A DNA stretch of 64,000 bases from Agromyces protaetiae (GTDB taxonomy: Bacteria; Actinomycetota; Actinomycetes; Actinomycetales; Microbacteriaceae), in NCBI RefSeq assembly GCF_004135405.1, contig NZ_CP035491.1:806001-870000 (forward strand), in the 5' to 3' direction. Positions within the stretch are counted from its first letter, which is position 1. The number at the start of each line of letters is the position of its first letter. Shown here piece after piece: positions 26,803 to 40,161 of the stretch. Position numbers and translations under genes: made by a program. The notes beneath the pieces were generated by a model that saw only the letters and a list, made by a program, of their open reading frames with translations, searched no databases and had not been told where the DNA came from.

Positions 26803-26865
26803 ATGATGCCGAAGATTCCCGCCGTTCGCCACGGCTTCGCCCCGGTCGACATGACGGCCTGCTGA
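26803..26865 (+). CDS. Possible 20-residue peptide (small ORF with strong RBS)
   Basis: MMPKIPAVRHGFAPVDMTAC, preceded by the strong Shine-Dalgarno GAGAGGAGAAG at good spacing and by a TTGCGG/TACTGT pair that could be a promoter. No neighbour is coupled to it; the next gene begins 302 bp later. It could be a leader peptide, a small protein or chance. The stretch 26866-27167 after it holds no other feature I can support. Confidence 0.35.
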   Translation: MMPKIPAVRHGFAPVDMTAC

Positions 26866-27167
26866 CCGCTCGATCCGTCAGCTGACCGCGACCTCACGGC
26901 TCGCCGTGTCGCCCCGTCGCCCCTCCGCGTGAATCCGTCCGCAGCGCTCCGCTGTCCGTCGCGCCCCGCGCACACTGCCGCCCGCCATTGAGCGGCCCGG
27001 CACGGCCGCGATTCACGCCTCACCGGCGCACACCTCCTCACCGCGTTCGTCTCCACGACGTGAACCGGTCCGGACTGCGCGCGCCCCGAGGCATCCGCTC
27101 ACGTCACGTCACCCACGCCGAGCGTGCACCCGCGCGCCCGGCAACCCTCGAAGAAGAAGGAAACACC

Positions 27168-27407
27168 GTGAACACCGCACTCACCGCAGTCGCTTCAGCC
27201 GGAAGCACCCGCGTCCGACAGCGAACCCGGCTCGCGCACGAACGCGCCGCGATCCGACTCGGGCTCGCCCTCGTCGCCTGGGGCCGCCGCGGCCAGGCCC
27301 GCCTCACGCACGAGGCAGTCGCCGAAGCCCGACGGATCCAGGCCGAGACGAACGCCGCGCACCTCGCGCACGTCACCGACGCCAACCTCCGATTCCGCGG
27401 ATTCTGA
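27168..27407 (+). CDS. Small conserved hypothetical protein
   Basis: 79 residues from GTG 27168 after AAGAAGAAGGA: MNTALTAVASAGSTRVRQR, then a basic amphipathic segment (LVAWGRRGQARLTHEAVAEA) and a tail (DANLRFRGF). It is rich in Arg and Ala, with no signal or membrane segment. The family is not recognised. The clear RBS and the terminator-like hairpin 32 bp after the stop support it as a gene. Confidence 0.65.
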   Translation: MNTALTAVASAGSTRVRQRTRLAHERAAIRLGLALVAWGRRGQARLTHEAVAEARRIQAETNAAHLAHVTDANLRFRGF

Positions 27408-27438
27408 CGCGCATGCGCACCGCAGGGATCCCGACGAC

Positions 27439-27471
27439 GAACGGCCCCGTCCGCTTTGGACGGGGCCGTTC
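27439..27471. terminator. Bidirectional hairpin terminator
   Basis: 14-bp perfect arms GAACGGCCCCGTCC / GGACGGGGCCGTTC, 5-nt loop, placed between two convergent genes. Confidence 0.75.
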
Positions 27472-27496
27472 CTCATTTCAGCCGGGATGTCTCGCC

Positions 27497-27940
27497 CTAC
27501 GCCGCAGGCGGCACGCCGTCTGCCGGCTCGGCCGCGTTCAGTCGGAGCGCGATGTCGACGAGCCCGACGCGCTTGAGCCGCGGCACCTCTTCCAGCGGGA
27601 ACCAGCGCGCTTCGTCGCTCGACCCGCCGACCTCGTTGCGGATCTCACCGCCGACGACGTGCGCGCGGTAGACGACCCGCATCGCGTAGAGCGGGGCCTG
27701 ACCGGTCCGTCGTTTCGCCACCGGGATCACCATCGTGTCGATCCCGAGCTGCCGGTCGACCTCCGCCACGTACCCGGTCTCCTCGGTCACCTCGCGGCGC
27801 ACCGCTTCGATCGGATGCTCCTCGCCCTCGATGCCGCCGCCTGGCAGCGTCCACCCCGACCGCCCGTGCTCGTTCCAGTGGGCGAGCAGGATGCGCCCGT
27901 CGTCGATGACGACCGCGTACGCCGCGATGCGGATGTCCAT
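27497..27940 (-). CDS. NUDIX hydrolase
   Basis: A protein of 147 residues beginning MDIRIAAYAVVIDDGRILL. The NUDIX box GGGIEGEEHPIEAVRREVTE, followed by ETGYV, has all the metal-binding glutamates (G-x5-E-x7-REUXEE-x-GU). An in-frame ATG at 28003 would add 21 residues; the shorter start fits the family. The substrate is probably a nucleoside diphosphate derivative and is not predictable. It is 74 bp downstream of the aldo/keto reductase on the same strand. Confidence 0.9.
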   Translation of the reverse strand: MDIRIAAYAVVIDDGRILLAHWNEHGRSGWTLPGGGIEGEEHPIEAVRREVTEETGYVAEVDRQLGIDTMVIPVAKRRTGQAPLYAMRVVYRAHVVGGEIRNEVGGSSDEARWFPLEEVPRLKRVGLVDIALRLNAAEPADGVPPAA

Positions 27941-28014
27941 CCGGCCAGCGTACTCACCGTCGGCATTCACATCGTCGATGTCCACAACGTCTGTAGCGAC
28001 CATCGGGCGACCGC

Positions 28015-29055
28015 TCAGACCTCGCCCTTGCGGGCACCGGCCCACAGGTCGACGCGAGCGTCGCTGACGGCGAGGTCGTCGATCGCTTCGAGCTCCTCGC
28101 CCGTGAACGACAGGTTGCCGAGGGCTGCGACGTTCTCGTCGAGTTGCGCGACGCTCGAGGCGCCGATGACGAGCGAGGTCACGCGCGGGTCCCGGAGCGC
28201 CCACGCGAGCGCGAGCTGCGAAAGCGACTGGCCACGTGCGACGGCGAGCTCGTTGAGCCCGTTGAGCCGTTCGACGACGTCGGGCGTGATCGTCGTCGGG
28301 TCGAGTGACTTCCCGGCCATCGCGCGCGAGCCCTCGGGCACGCCGCCGAGGTACTTGCCCGTGAGCAGACCCTGCGCGAGCGCGCTGAAGCCGATGACGC
28401 CGACGCCGAGCTCGTCGGTCGCGTCGAGCAGGCCCTCGGTCTCGATCCAGCGGTTCAGCATCGAGTACGAGGGCTGGTGGATGAGGAGCGGCGTCCCGAG
28501 GTCGCGCAGGATCGCGGCCGCCTGCCGGGTGCGCTCGGCGTCGTACGACGAGATGCCGACGTAGAGCGCCTTCCCCTGCTGCACGGCGGTGTGGAGCGCT
28601 CCCATCGTCTCCTCGAGCGGGGTCGACGCGTCGAGCCGGTGCGAGTAGAAGATGTCGACGTAGTCGAGGCCCATCCGTGTGAGCGACTGGTCGAGCGACG
28701 CGAGCACGTACTTGCGACTGCCGCCGCCCTGCCCGTAGGGCCCCGGCCACATGTCCCAACCGGCCTTCGTCGAGATGACCAGTTCGTCGCGGTACGGCGC
28801 GAAGTCCTCGCGCATGAGCCGGCCGAAGTTGATCTCGGCGGACCCGTACGGCGGTCCGTAGTTGTTCGCGAGATCGTGATGGGTGATGCCGAGGTCGAAC
28901 GCACGGCGGCTGATCGCGCGCTGCGTCTCGAAGGGGCGGTCGTCGCCGAAGTTGTGCCAGTACCCGAGCGAGAGCGCCGGCAGGTCGAGGCCCGACCGGC
29001 CCGTCCGTCGGTACTGCATCGAGTCGTAGCGGTCGTCGCGAGCGAGGTAGGTCAT
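28015..29055 (-). CDS. Aldo/keto reductase (YghZ/MgrA type)
   Basis: A TIM-barrel oxidoreductase of 346 residues: LDLPALSLGYWHNFGDDRP, catalytic Asp/Tyr region ITHHDLANNYGPPYGSAE, Lys in ELVISTKAGWDMWPG, His in DIFYSHRLD, and the NADPH-binding ending region SLVIGASSVAQLDENVAAL. The GxPGSAE-like variant and length match the L-glyceraldehyde-3-phosphate reductase (YghZ) group, which detoxifies aldehydes. Single gene or first of a pair with the NUDIX. Confidence 0.92.
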   Translation of the reverse strand: MTYLARDDRYDSMQYRRTGRSGLDLPALSLGYWHNFGDDRPFETQRAISRRAFDLGITHHDLANNYGPPYGSAEINFGRLMREDFAPYRDELVISTKAGWDMWPGPYGQGGGSRKYVLASLDQSLTRMGLDYVDIFYSHRLDASTPLEETMGALHTAVQQGKALYVGISSYDAERTRQAAAILRDLGTPLLIHQPSYSMLNRWIETEGLLDATDELGVGVIGFSALAQGLLTGKYLGGVPEGSRAMAGKSLDPTTITPDVVERLNGLNELAVARGQSLSQLALAWALRDPRVTSLVIGASSVAQLDENVAALGNLSFTGEELEAIDDLAVSDARVDLWAGARKGEV

Positions 29056-29119
29056 GTGTCAACGATGCCATTGAATGCGCGCGGATGTGTCGGGGCGGAT
29101 GCCTCGGGCTCGGCGCTGT

Positions 29120-29377
29120 TCACTCCATCCGCTCGATCGTGCCGATCCCGGCGAGGCTCGCCGACACCCGACCGTCGCGGTGCACGGCGACGACGAGCAC
29201 GCGGTCGCACCGTCGGCACCGGCCGACCATACCCATCGCCGACGCGTACACGGCGATCTCGGCGAGCATCGCCGCAGTGCCGCAGCCGCCGCACGTCGCC
29301 TCGACATCGGTGAGGTCGTCGCCGAACACCTCGGCCAGGTCGCCCGCGAGCGCGTTTCCATCGAGCAGTTGCATCAT
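29120..29377 (-). CDS. DUF6510-type small zinc-ribbon protein
   Basis: 85 residues, MMQLLDGNALAGDLAEVFG..., with two CxxC pairs (CGGCGTAAML and CRRCDRVLVVAV) that should form a zinc ribbon. The start overlaps the end of the FAD oxidoreductase gene (ATGA-type), so it is the third member of the molybdopterin/FAD operon. The association with a sulfite-oxidase-like enzyme and a ferredoxin reductase-like flavoprotein recurs in Actinobacteria. The role is unknown. Confidence 0.8.
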   Translation of the reverse strand: MMQLLDGNALAGDLAEVFGDDLTDVEATCGGCGTAAMLAEIAVYASAMGMVGRCRRCDRVLVVAVHRDGRVSASLAGIGTIERME

Positions 29378-30174
29378 GCCCCTCCGAACCGTTCGGTGCG
29401 TATCGAGCGCGGGTCGTGCCCCGCCGCGACCAGCGTGTCGGCGATCGACTCGACGAACGGCGTCGGCCCGCACACGAACACCCGTGGGTTCTGCTCGGGC
29501 GGCCAGACCGCCGCCGCGAGCTGGTCGGCCGTGAGTCGGCCGGGCGGCCGGGCGTCCCCGTCGGGCGCCTTCCGCGTGTACGCGAACGACACGTCGATCG
29601 CGCTCGGCGGGAACGCCGCGATTTCCTCCTTGAAGAAGACATCGACGGGCGTCCGCACCGAGTAGAGCAGGCGGAAGGCCGTCGGGTCCCCTGCCTCCGC
29701 ATGCGCCATCGCCATCGCGTACAGCGGCACGACTCCCGAACCGCCCGCGATGAGCTGCACCGGCCGCAGCGCGCCGCCCGAGGCATCCGTCGCATCCGAA
29801 GCATTCGTCGCGCTCGAGACATCCGCCGTCGAATCGGCCGCCCCCGGCGGACGCCACACGAAGAACGCGCCGAGCGGACCGTGGATCTCGACCTTGTCGC
29901 CCACCTGCAACCCCTCGACGAGGAATGGCGACACCTCGCCGCCCGGCACCTCGGCGATCGCGAGCACGACGCGCGTCGACGCGCCCGAAGACGCGATCGA
30001 GTAGGACCGGCTCGCCTGATACCCGTCCTCGGCCGTCAGCCGGATGTCGAGGTGCGAGCCCGCATCGTTGCCCGGCCACGTCGAGATGTCGAACTCGATC
30101 CGCCTCGCGGTCGGAGTCTCGGGGTGCACTGCGGCGACCGTCGCCGTATGCCACGCGGCACGCGGCGCGCTCAC
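29374..30174 (-). CDS. FAD/NAD-binding ferredoxin reductase-like oxidoreductase
   Basis: A flavoprotein of 266 residues starting at GTG 30174 and overlapping the upstream stop (GTGA). FAD domain: RSYSIASSG (R-x-Y-S-x-x-S) and GEVSPFLVEGLQVGDKVEI. NAD domain: QLIAGGSGVVPLYAMAM and the C-terminal FVCGPTPFVESIA. An Ala/Ser/Asp-rich insert (SSATNASDATDASGG) interrupts the loop before the NAD domain. No iron-sulfur domain is present. It probably passes electrons to or from the molybdenum enzyme encoded upstream. Confidence 0.9.
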   Translation of the reverse strand: MSAPRAAWHTATVAAVHPETPTARRIEFDISTWPGNDAGSHLDIRLTAEDGYQASRSYSIASSGASTRVVLAIAEVPGGEVSPFLVEGLQVGDKVEIHGPLGAFFVWRPPGAADSTADVSSATNASDATDASGGALRPVQLIAGGSGVVPLYAMAMAHAEAGDPTAFRLLYSVRTPVDVFFKEEIAAFPPSAIDVSFAYTRKAPDGDARPPGRLTADQLAAAVWPPEQNPRVFVCGPTPFVESIADTLVAAGHDPRSIRTERFGGA

Positions 30175-30761
30175 CAGTAGCGCTCTTCCTTCCAGGGGTC
30201 GCCGTGCAGGTTGTAGCCGTTCTGCTCCCAGAAGCCGGGCTCGTCGTCGCTCATCATCTCGAGGCCGCGCACCCACTTCGCGCTCTTCCAGAAGTACAGG
30301 TGCGGCACGAGCAGTCGCGCGGGCCCGCCGTGCTCGGGATCGAGCGGTTCGCCGTCGGCTTCGAACGCGACCCACGCCTGCCCGTCGAGCAGCTCGTCGA
30401 GCGGCACGTTCGTCGTGTACCCGCCATAGCTGTGCGCCATGACATAGTCGAGCGAGGTTTCGATGTTCTCGAAGACCTTGTCGAGCGGCACGCCCCGCCA
30501 CCCCATGCCGAGTTTCGTCCAGTGCGTCACGCAGTGGATGTCGACCGTGACGTCTTCGACGCCGAGCGCCTGGAACTCGTCCCAGTTCCACTCGTGACTG
30601 CCTGACTCGGTCTTGACCTTGAACGACCACTCGTCGGTCGAGATCTGCGGTGTCGGCCCGGCAGACAGCACCGGCCAGTCTTCGACGAGCGTCTGGCCGG
30701 GTGGCAGTCGCGGGTCGCGATCGTGTGCACGTCCTGAGAAGCCTCGCGTGATGAACGACAT
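30171..30761 (-). CDS. Molybdopterin-dependent sulfite oxidase-like enzyme (YedY-type fold)
   Basis: A protein of 196 residues consisting of the molybdopterin domain only. The Mo-ligand cysteine is in VDIHCVTHWTKLGMGWRGV, and conserved AHSYGGYTTNVPL and GPARLLVPHLYFWKSAKWV segments frame the cofactor pocket. No Tat signal is visible (MSFITRGFSGRAHDRD), so it is cytoplasmic, unlike MsrP/YedY. Likely partner: the flavin reductase overlapping downstream. The substrate is unknown. Confidence 0.88.
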   Translation of the reverse strand: MSFITRGFSGRAHDRDPRLPPGQTLVEDWPVLSAGPTPQISTDEWSFKVKTESGSHEWNWDEFQALGVEDVTVDIHCVTHWTKLGMGWRGVPLDKVFENIETSLDYVMAHSYGGYTTNVPLDELLDGQAWVAFEADGEPLDPEHGGPARLLVPHLYFWKSAKWVRGLEMMSDDEPGFWEQNGYNLHGDPWKEERYW

Positions 30762-30858
30762 GGCCGCCCCCTTTCCGACCTGCCCACGTTAGCGCCGGAC
30801 ATGAGGGATTGTCACCGGGGTTGGGACGGATGCCTCGGCACTGAGTGCCGACCGCGGG

Positions 30859-32637
30859 TCAGTTCCAGATCGCCGCGAGGCGTGCCGGCGACGGCACAGG
30901 CACGAGCGCGTCGATGTCGGCTAGCGTGAGCGTTCCGAGTCGACCGAACCCTCGGGCGCCGTCGCTGCTCTTCGAGTTCGACACCGACGCGAACGAGTAC
31001 GCCGGCGAAATCGATCCGGCGACGACGCTGTCGGTCACGGTGAGACCCGACCATGCGCCGTGCCAGAGGTTCGCGAGCGTGATGGGGTCGCCACCCGCGT
31101 ACATCGGGTACCGGAGTTGACCCGTCGTGCCGCCGAAGAAGGCCGAGTGCCGGATCGTGCCGCCGACGTTCCCGCCCGCCATGATGCCCTGGTCGGAGGA
31201 CTGGAAGAGCGCCGAGTCCTCGATCGTCACGTTCGAGATCGTGCCGTCGCCCGACGTCGTCACGAACTGCAGGGTGTCGATGTGCGTGCTCGCCTTGTTG
31301 GGCTTGTAGTTCGGGGCGGCGTAGAACCCGGCGAACCGCAGCCCGTCGATGTCGAATCCGCCCGCCGACTTGACCTCGACCCGGTCTCCCGTCGCACCGT
31401 TCGTCTGCTCGGAACCCGCAACGACCTCGACGATCTCGACGTCGCGGACGCCGTTGTCGGCGTTCGCCGTCACCAGCAGGGTCGGGACCTCCGTGAAGCC
31501 GAGCGCGAACGACTCGGAGTTGCGGACCATGACCGGCTGGGCGGAGAAGTCGATGCCGACGATCGAGACGCCCCGGACGCCGACGAACGCCACGCCCGCG
31601 CCCGTCCCGACCTTGACCGTCCCGACACCATCGCACGGGGTGACAAGAATGCGGCTCGCTCGCGCGGCGTTCCCTATGCTCTGCAGCACCCCCTTCGAGC
31701 TCGAGGCCGAACCGTTCCCGCCCGGGATGGTTCCGGGCGAGACGCAGACGACGACCGGATCGGTCGAGTTCGCATTCGCGGTGATCGCCGACGCGATGGC
31801 AGACCAGGATGCCGCGACCCGAACCGTGCGGGCGCCGTCGGCGTGCGGGGTACGGGCCGGCCAGTGGGAGCCGTCGGGGCCGAAGGACGTGCTGACGTCG
31901 GGTTGTTCCGGCGCCGGCTCGGGCTCCGCGGCGCCATCGCCCGGATCCGGCTCCGGTGCGGGAGTCGGAGTCGGGGTCGGCGTGGGCGTCGGGCTCGGCG
32001 GTGCGACGGTCGCGTCGCTCGTGAACACGACGTCGACGAGCAGGCTGTAGCCCTCGGCACCCGCGGTCGAGGAGGGGAACCCAGTCGAGTTCGCGTATCG
32101 GTACACCCCGGCGTTCGCCGGCACCGCGATGCCGTTGATCGTCTGATCGCGTGTGAAGGCACCGGATGTCGCGGGGAACTTTCCGTTCGAGTCGAACACG
32201 CTGACCGTGTACGTCGCACCTGCCGTGAGGTCGACGTCGACCGGAACCGTGCGCCAGCCGATCGCAGCCGACGGGTTGACGGAGACCCGCGCGAGCAGCG
32301 CGCCCGTGCTCGACCAGACCGACGCGCTCGTCACGCCCGAGTTCGACACGTTCTGGTAGAACTGCACACCCGAGAGCGTCCCGGCGGTCGTCGGCGAGAA
32401 CCTCGTGCCCAACTCGATCTTCGCACTGTCGGGCACGCTCGCGATCTCGGGCGTCGCGCCGTCTGAGATGACCCCGACCGCCGGCGACACCGCCGCGGCG
32501 GCCCATGGCGTGAGCACCGCTCCCCCGACGAGCGCTGCGGCCGCGACGATCGCGGCCGTCAGCCGACGGACCCTCCGGCGCGTTGCGCGCTGCGGTCGAA
32601 TCGATGCGATTCCTGAAACGACGGTAGTCGAGTCCAC
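30859..32637 (-). CDS. Secreted DUF4082 and right-handed beta-helix protein
   Basis: A protein of 592 residues from GTG 32637 (GGGGGAAAC before it). The signal peptide is RRLTAAIVAAAALVGGAV-type, with cleavage likely near AAAAVSPA. Domain 1 (~45-200) is a DUF4082 beta-sandwich (IELGTRFSPTTAGTLSGVQF). A PTPTPT / Glu-Pro linker (~210-250) leads to a ~330-residue parallel beta-helix of short repeats (VRDVEIVEVV, ISNVTIEDSALF, GTIRHSAFF). Such domains bind or cleave polysaccharides. No sorting signal is visible at the C-terminus, so it is probably released. It stands alone in the region. Confidence 0.82.
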   Translation of the reverse strand: MDSTTVVSGIASIRPQRATRRRVRRLTAAIVAAAALVGGAVLTPWAAAAVSPAVGVISDGATPEIASVPDSAKIELGTRFSPTTAGTLSGVQFYQNVSNSGVTSASVWSSTGALLARVSVNPSAAIGWRTVPVDVDLTAGATYTVSVFDSNGKFPATSGAFTRDQTINGIAVPANAGVYRYANSTGFPSSTAGAEGYSLLVDVVFTSDATVAPPSPTPTPTPTPTPAPEPDPGDGAAEPEPAPEQPDVSTSFGPDGSHWPARTPHADGARTVRVAASWSAIASAITANANSTDPVVVCVSPGTIPGGNGSASSSKGVLQSIGNAARASRILVTPCDGVGTVKVGTGAGVAFVGVRGVSIVGIDFSAQPVMVRNSESFALGFTEVPTLLVTANADNGVRDVEIVEVVAGSEQTNGATGDRVEVKSAGGFDIDGLRFAGFYAAPNYKPNKASTHIDTLQFVTTSGDGTISNVTIEDSALFQSSDQGIMAGGNVGGTIRHSAFFGGTTGQLRYPMYAGGDPITLANLWHGAWSGLTVTDSVVAGSISPAYSFASVSNSKSSDGARGFGRLGTLTLADIDALVPVPSPARLAAIWN

Positions 32638-32796
32638 GTTTCCCCCAAACGTCTCGAAGTTCGATCGCAGTGAACCGCGCACACCTGAACGGCACGTGAC
32701 GCACTGACGACCGGCGCCCCGACCCCCTCGAGACGCCCCGGCCGAAACAACACCGCACCACTCTGTTGCGAGCGGTGCGGTAATTCGGCGACGGGG

Positions 32797-32869
32797 TGGA
32801 GCCTAGGAGATTCGAACTCCTGACATCCTGCTTGCAAAGCAGGCGCTCTACCAACTGAGCTAAGGCCCC
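32797..32869 (-). tRNA. tRNA-Ala (anticodon TGC)
   Basis: 73 nt: acceptor GGGGCCT/AGGCTCC, D arm TAGCTCAGTTGGTAGAGC, anticodon stem-loop CTGCTTTGCAAGCAG with TGC, T arm CAGGAGTTCGAATCTCCTA. CCA is not encoded. Confidence 0.97.
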
Positions 32870-32910
32870 GTACGAGTGCGAAGCACTCGGGATGTGGAGT
32901 TGTAACAGAG

Positions 32911-32984
32911 TGGGGATACGAGGACTTGAACCTCGGACCTCTTCGTTATCAGCGAAGCGCTCTAACCGCCTGAGCTATATCCCC
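32911..32984 (-). tRNA. tRNA-Ile (anticodon GAT)
   Basis: 74 nt: acceptor GGGGATA/TATCCCC, anticodon loop CTGATAA with GAT, T-arm GAGGTTCAAGTCCTC. It lies 41 bp upstream of tRNA-Ala, the standard pair downstream of gyrA in Actinobacteria. CCA is not encoded. Confidence 0.97.
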
Positions 32985-33104
32985 GGAACCGGTGCGGGCC
33001 CGGAATCGGTCTTGGCCGTTTCGGGCCGTAGGACAGATTACCCGACCGATCGCGAAAGTCCGAATCGAGGTCGAATCGGGCGGCGCGAACACCGTGGCAT
33101 CCGG

Positions 33105-33509
33105 TCAGTTGTTGGTGAATCCGACCAGTAGACCGCCCGTGATCTTGACGCTCAGGTTGTACAGCACCGCGACGACCGCGCCGAGCACGGTCGTGACGAC
33201 GAGGTTGATGAGCGAGCCCACGACCGCGAAGCCCATGACGTTCCCGAGCGAGAAGATCGCCGTCAGGTCGGTGCCCGCGCCGGCGACGTCGCGCACGATC
33301 GAGTTGACCTGGTCGAAGATCTCGGTCGAGTTCAGCACCGTGAAGAGCAAGAACGTCGCCACGAGGTTCACGACCGCGAGGCACACTGCCACGAGGAACG
33401 AGAGCTTCACGGCCGACCAGAAGTCGATGTAGACGAGCCGCAGACGCACCTGCTTGGCAGGCGGCTTACGGGTCGACTTGCGTGCGAGCTTGTCGGCGAC
33501 GTTGCTCAT
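33105..33509 (-). CDS. DUF3566 membrane protein
   Basis: 134 residues. A basic N-terminus (ADKLARKSTRKPPAKQVRL) is followed by the DUF3566 domain with two or three membrane helices (FWSAVKLSFLVAVCLAVVN, GNVMGFAVVGSLINLVVTTV). It sits directly downstream of gyrA (8-bp gap), the conserved place of this gene in Actinobacteria. The function is unknown. Confidence 0.92.
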   Translation of the reverse strand: MSNVADKLARKSTRKPPAKQVRLRLVYIDFWSAVKLSFLVAVCLAVVNLVATFLLFTVLNSTEIFDQVNSIVRDVAGAGTDLTAIFSLGNVMGFAVVGSLINLVVTTVLGAVVAVLYNLSVKITGGLLVGFTNN

Positions 33510-33516
33510 GGAACGA

Positions 33517-36153
<2,637 letters not shown>

Positions 36154-36227
36154 TCTTCGTCAGTCTCGTCGTCTCTCGCGGCCGGCGATCGGGGGGCGGA
36201 TGTCGCGTGCGCGACCTGTGCGCCCGA

Positions 36228-38273
<2,046 letters not shown>

Positions 38274-38369
38274 CTAGCGACAGTCGATCCTATCAAACAG
38301 CGCCTCCCGAAAGCCTCGAAACAGGCCGTTTCAGGCGATCACGCGACCTACTCGACCGTTTTTCGCCTC

Positions 38370-38840
38370 TCAGCCGTAGGTATCGCGCGGACCGCGGCCT
38401 GGAACCGATCTGGGGCCCCTTTTCCAGGTGGGGGCGTCGGGCCCTTGGAAGCGGATCGTCTCGACGCCCGCCTCGGGGTACTTCTCCACGATGCGCGTGA
38501 CGAGCTCGGTGCGAAGGAGCCGGAGTTGCGCCGCCCACGCCGTCGACTCGCACTTCACCTGCAGGACGCCGCCCTCGATGCCGATCGGCTCGGTGTGCTT
38601 CGCGGTCTCTTCGCCCGCGACCTCGGCCCACGATGCGAGCAGGTCGTGCTGCGACAGCGGGCCGCTCCAGCCGAGCGAGGTCGAGAGCTGGTCGATCGCA
38701 TCGCCGAGCGCGCGCGGGTCGCGGCCGGGAGTGAACGGCTCGCTTCCGGTACGCGGCACAGCGCGCAACGAGCGCGGCCGCGGCCGGGTATCACCGAAGA
38801 TCTCACGGAAGTGCTGGTACACGCGCGCCGCTTCAGACAT
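38370..38840 (-). CDS. DUF721 (DciA-like) protein
   Basis: 156 residues from ATG 38840, overlapping the recF stop by 8 bp. The core VLQVKCESTAWAAQLRLLR and LVTRIVEKYPEAGVETIRF is the DUF721 domain. DUF721 proteins between recF and gyrB (Rv0004-like) are related to DciA, the bacterial loader or operator of DnaB. The ending is basic and disordered (WKRGPRSVPGRGPRD). Upstream in-frame codons overlap recF and were not used. Confidence 0.88.
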   Translation of the reverse strand: MSEAARVYQHFREIFGDTRPRPRSLRAVPRTGSEPFTPGRDPRALGDAIDQLSTSLGWSGPLSQHDLLASWAEVAGEETAKHTEPIGIEGGVLQVKCESTAWAAQLRLLRTELVTRIVEKYPEAGVETIRFQGPDAPTWKRGPRSVPGRGPRDTYG

Positions 38841-40080
38841 GGGCCGCCCCGTTCGCGTCGAAGGATGCTTCGGATGCTTCGGATGCTTCGAGCTCATCGT
38901 CGACGATCCGGCCGCCGTGGATCCGCACGATGCGCGCTGCGAGCGGCGCAGGGACATCTTCGAGCACTGCCGCCGTCACGAGCACTTGTTCGTAGTCGCC
39001 GATGGCGGCGGCGAGCTTCTCCCGGCGGAGCCGGTCGAGTTCGGCGAACACGTCGTCGAGGACGAGCACCGGGTCACCCGTCGACGAATCCTGTCGGAGG
39101 AGTTCGGCAGAAGCGAGCCGCAAGGCGAGGGCGAACGACCAGGACTCGCCGTGGCTCGCATAGCCCTTCGCCGGGAGCCCGTTCAGCAACAGGAGCACAT
39201 CGTCGCGGTGCGGCCCCGCGAGGGTGACCCCGCGCTCGAGCTCCTTCGGCCGGAGCCGGGCGAGCGCCGCGGCGAAACGTGCGGACGTGGCATCCGGAGT
39301 GCCGCCCTCTCGCTGGTCGAGTAGCGCGGAGCGCGTATCGAGACCTCCCCCGTCGGCGTCCCCGACATCTTCCGCATCCGCCCCGTCGATCGACAGCACC
39401 GGGCGCAGCCCGGGCGCGTGATCGGCATCGACGATCCCGCGGTAGGCGGCCGCGAGCGGCTCGGCGAGCTCGGCGACGAGGGCGAGCCGTTCGTCGATGA
39501 TCTCGGAACCGAGCGCCACGAGCCGCTCATCCCAGATGTCGAGGGTCGGCAGCGCCGAGGCGGCCAATCCTCGCGCACGGGCACTCTTCAGCAGCGAGTT
39601 GCGCTGCTTGAGGACCCGCTCATAGTCGGACATGACGCCCGCGAGCCGCGGAGAGCGCTGCACGAGGAGTTCGTCGAGCAGGCGGCGACGCACCGACGGT
39701 TCGCCCCGCACGATCGCGAGGTCTTCGGGCGCGAAGAGCACCGAGTGCGCGTAGCGCGGAATCTCGCGAGGCTTGACGACGCCGCGATTGAGCTGCGCCT
39801 TGTTCGCGCCCTGGCGGTTGAGCTGCAGTTCGACGAGGACCCGGCGTTCACCGTGCGCGAGGACCGCCCGGATGATCGCGGCTTCGGCGTCGGCCTTGAT
39901 GAGGGCCTGGTCGCCCGAGACCCGGTGCGAGCCGAGGGTCGCGAGGTACCCGATCGCCTCGACGAGGTTCGTCTTGCCCTGTCCGTTGCGGCCGACGAGG
40001 ACCGTGGCGCCCGGGCCGAGCTCGACGTCGGCCGTCTCGTAATTGCGGTAGTCGGTCAGGGAGAGTCGGGCGACGTGCAT
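38833..40080 (-). CDS. recF: RecF recombination/repair ATPase
   Basis: 415 residues starting MHVARLSLTDYRNYE (ATG 40080; an upstream ATG at 40101 is possible). Walker A GRNGQGKTNLVEAIGYL, a signature region AGPHRDDVLLLLNG, and Walker B VLVLDDVFAELD are present. The C-terminus has a simple EASEASEAS repeat coded by GGATGCTTC triplets on the + strand. RecF loads RecA at gaps and is linked to replication here by its place between dnaN and gyrB. Confidence 0.97.
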   Translation of the reverse strand: MHVARLSLTDYRNYETADVELGPGATVLVGRNGQGKTNLVEAIGYLATLGSHRVSGDQALIKADAEAAIIRAVLAHGERRVLVELQLNRQGANKAQLNRGVVKPREIPRYAHSVLFAPEDLAIVRGEPSVRRRLLDELLVQRSPRLAGVMSDYERVLKQRNSLLKSARARGLAASALPTLDIWDERLVALGSEIIDERLALVAELAEPLAAAYRGIVDADHAPGLRPVLSIDGADAEDVGDADGGGLDTRSALLDQREGGTPDATSARFAAALARLRPKELERGVTLAGPHRDDVLLLLNGLPAKGYASHGESWSFALALRLASAELLRQDSSTGDPVLVLDDVFAELDRLRREKLAAAIGDYEQVLVTAAVLEDVPAPLAARIVRIHGGRIVDDELEASEASEASFDANGAAHV

Positions 40081-40161
40081 GCGCGACCTCCGTTCCGGCA
40101 TCCGACCTGATGCGACTCGAACAACGCTACCCGCGGGCGCCGACGTCGGCGGCTGCCGAGC

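Noticed and set aside
31910..31995. Short tandem repeat (GGAGTCGGAGTCGGGGTCGG-like)
   Set aside because: It only encodes the PTPTPT linker of the secreted protein; not a CRISPR array or a regulatory repeat.
38866..38890. Three tandem GGATGCTTC units
   Set aside because: They are the coding repeat for EASEASEAS at the RecF C-terminus; related to, but not identical with, the dispersed GGATGYCTC motif.
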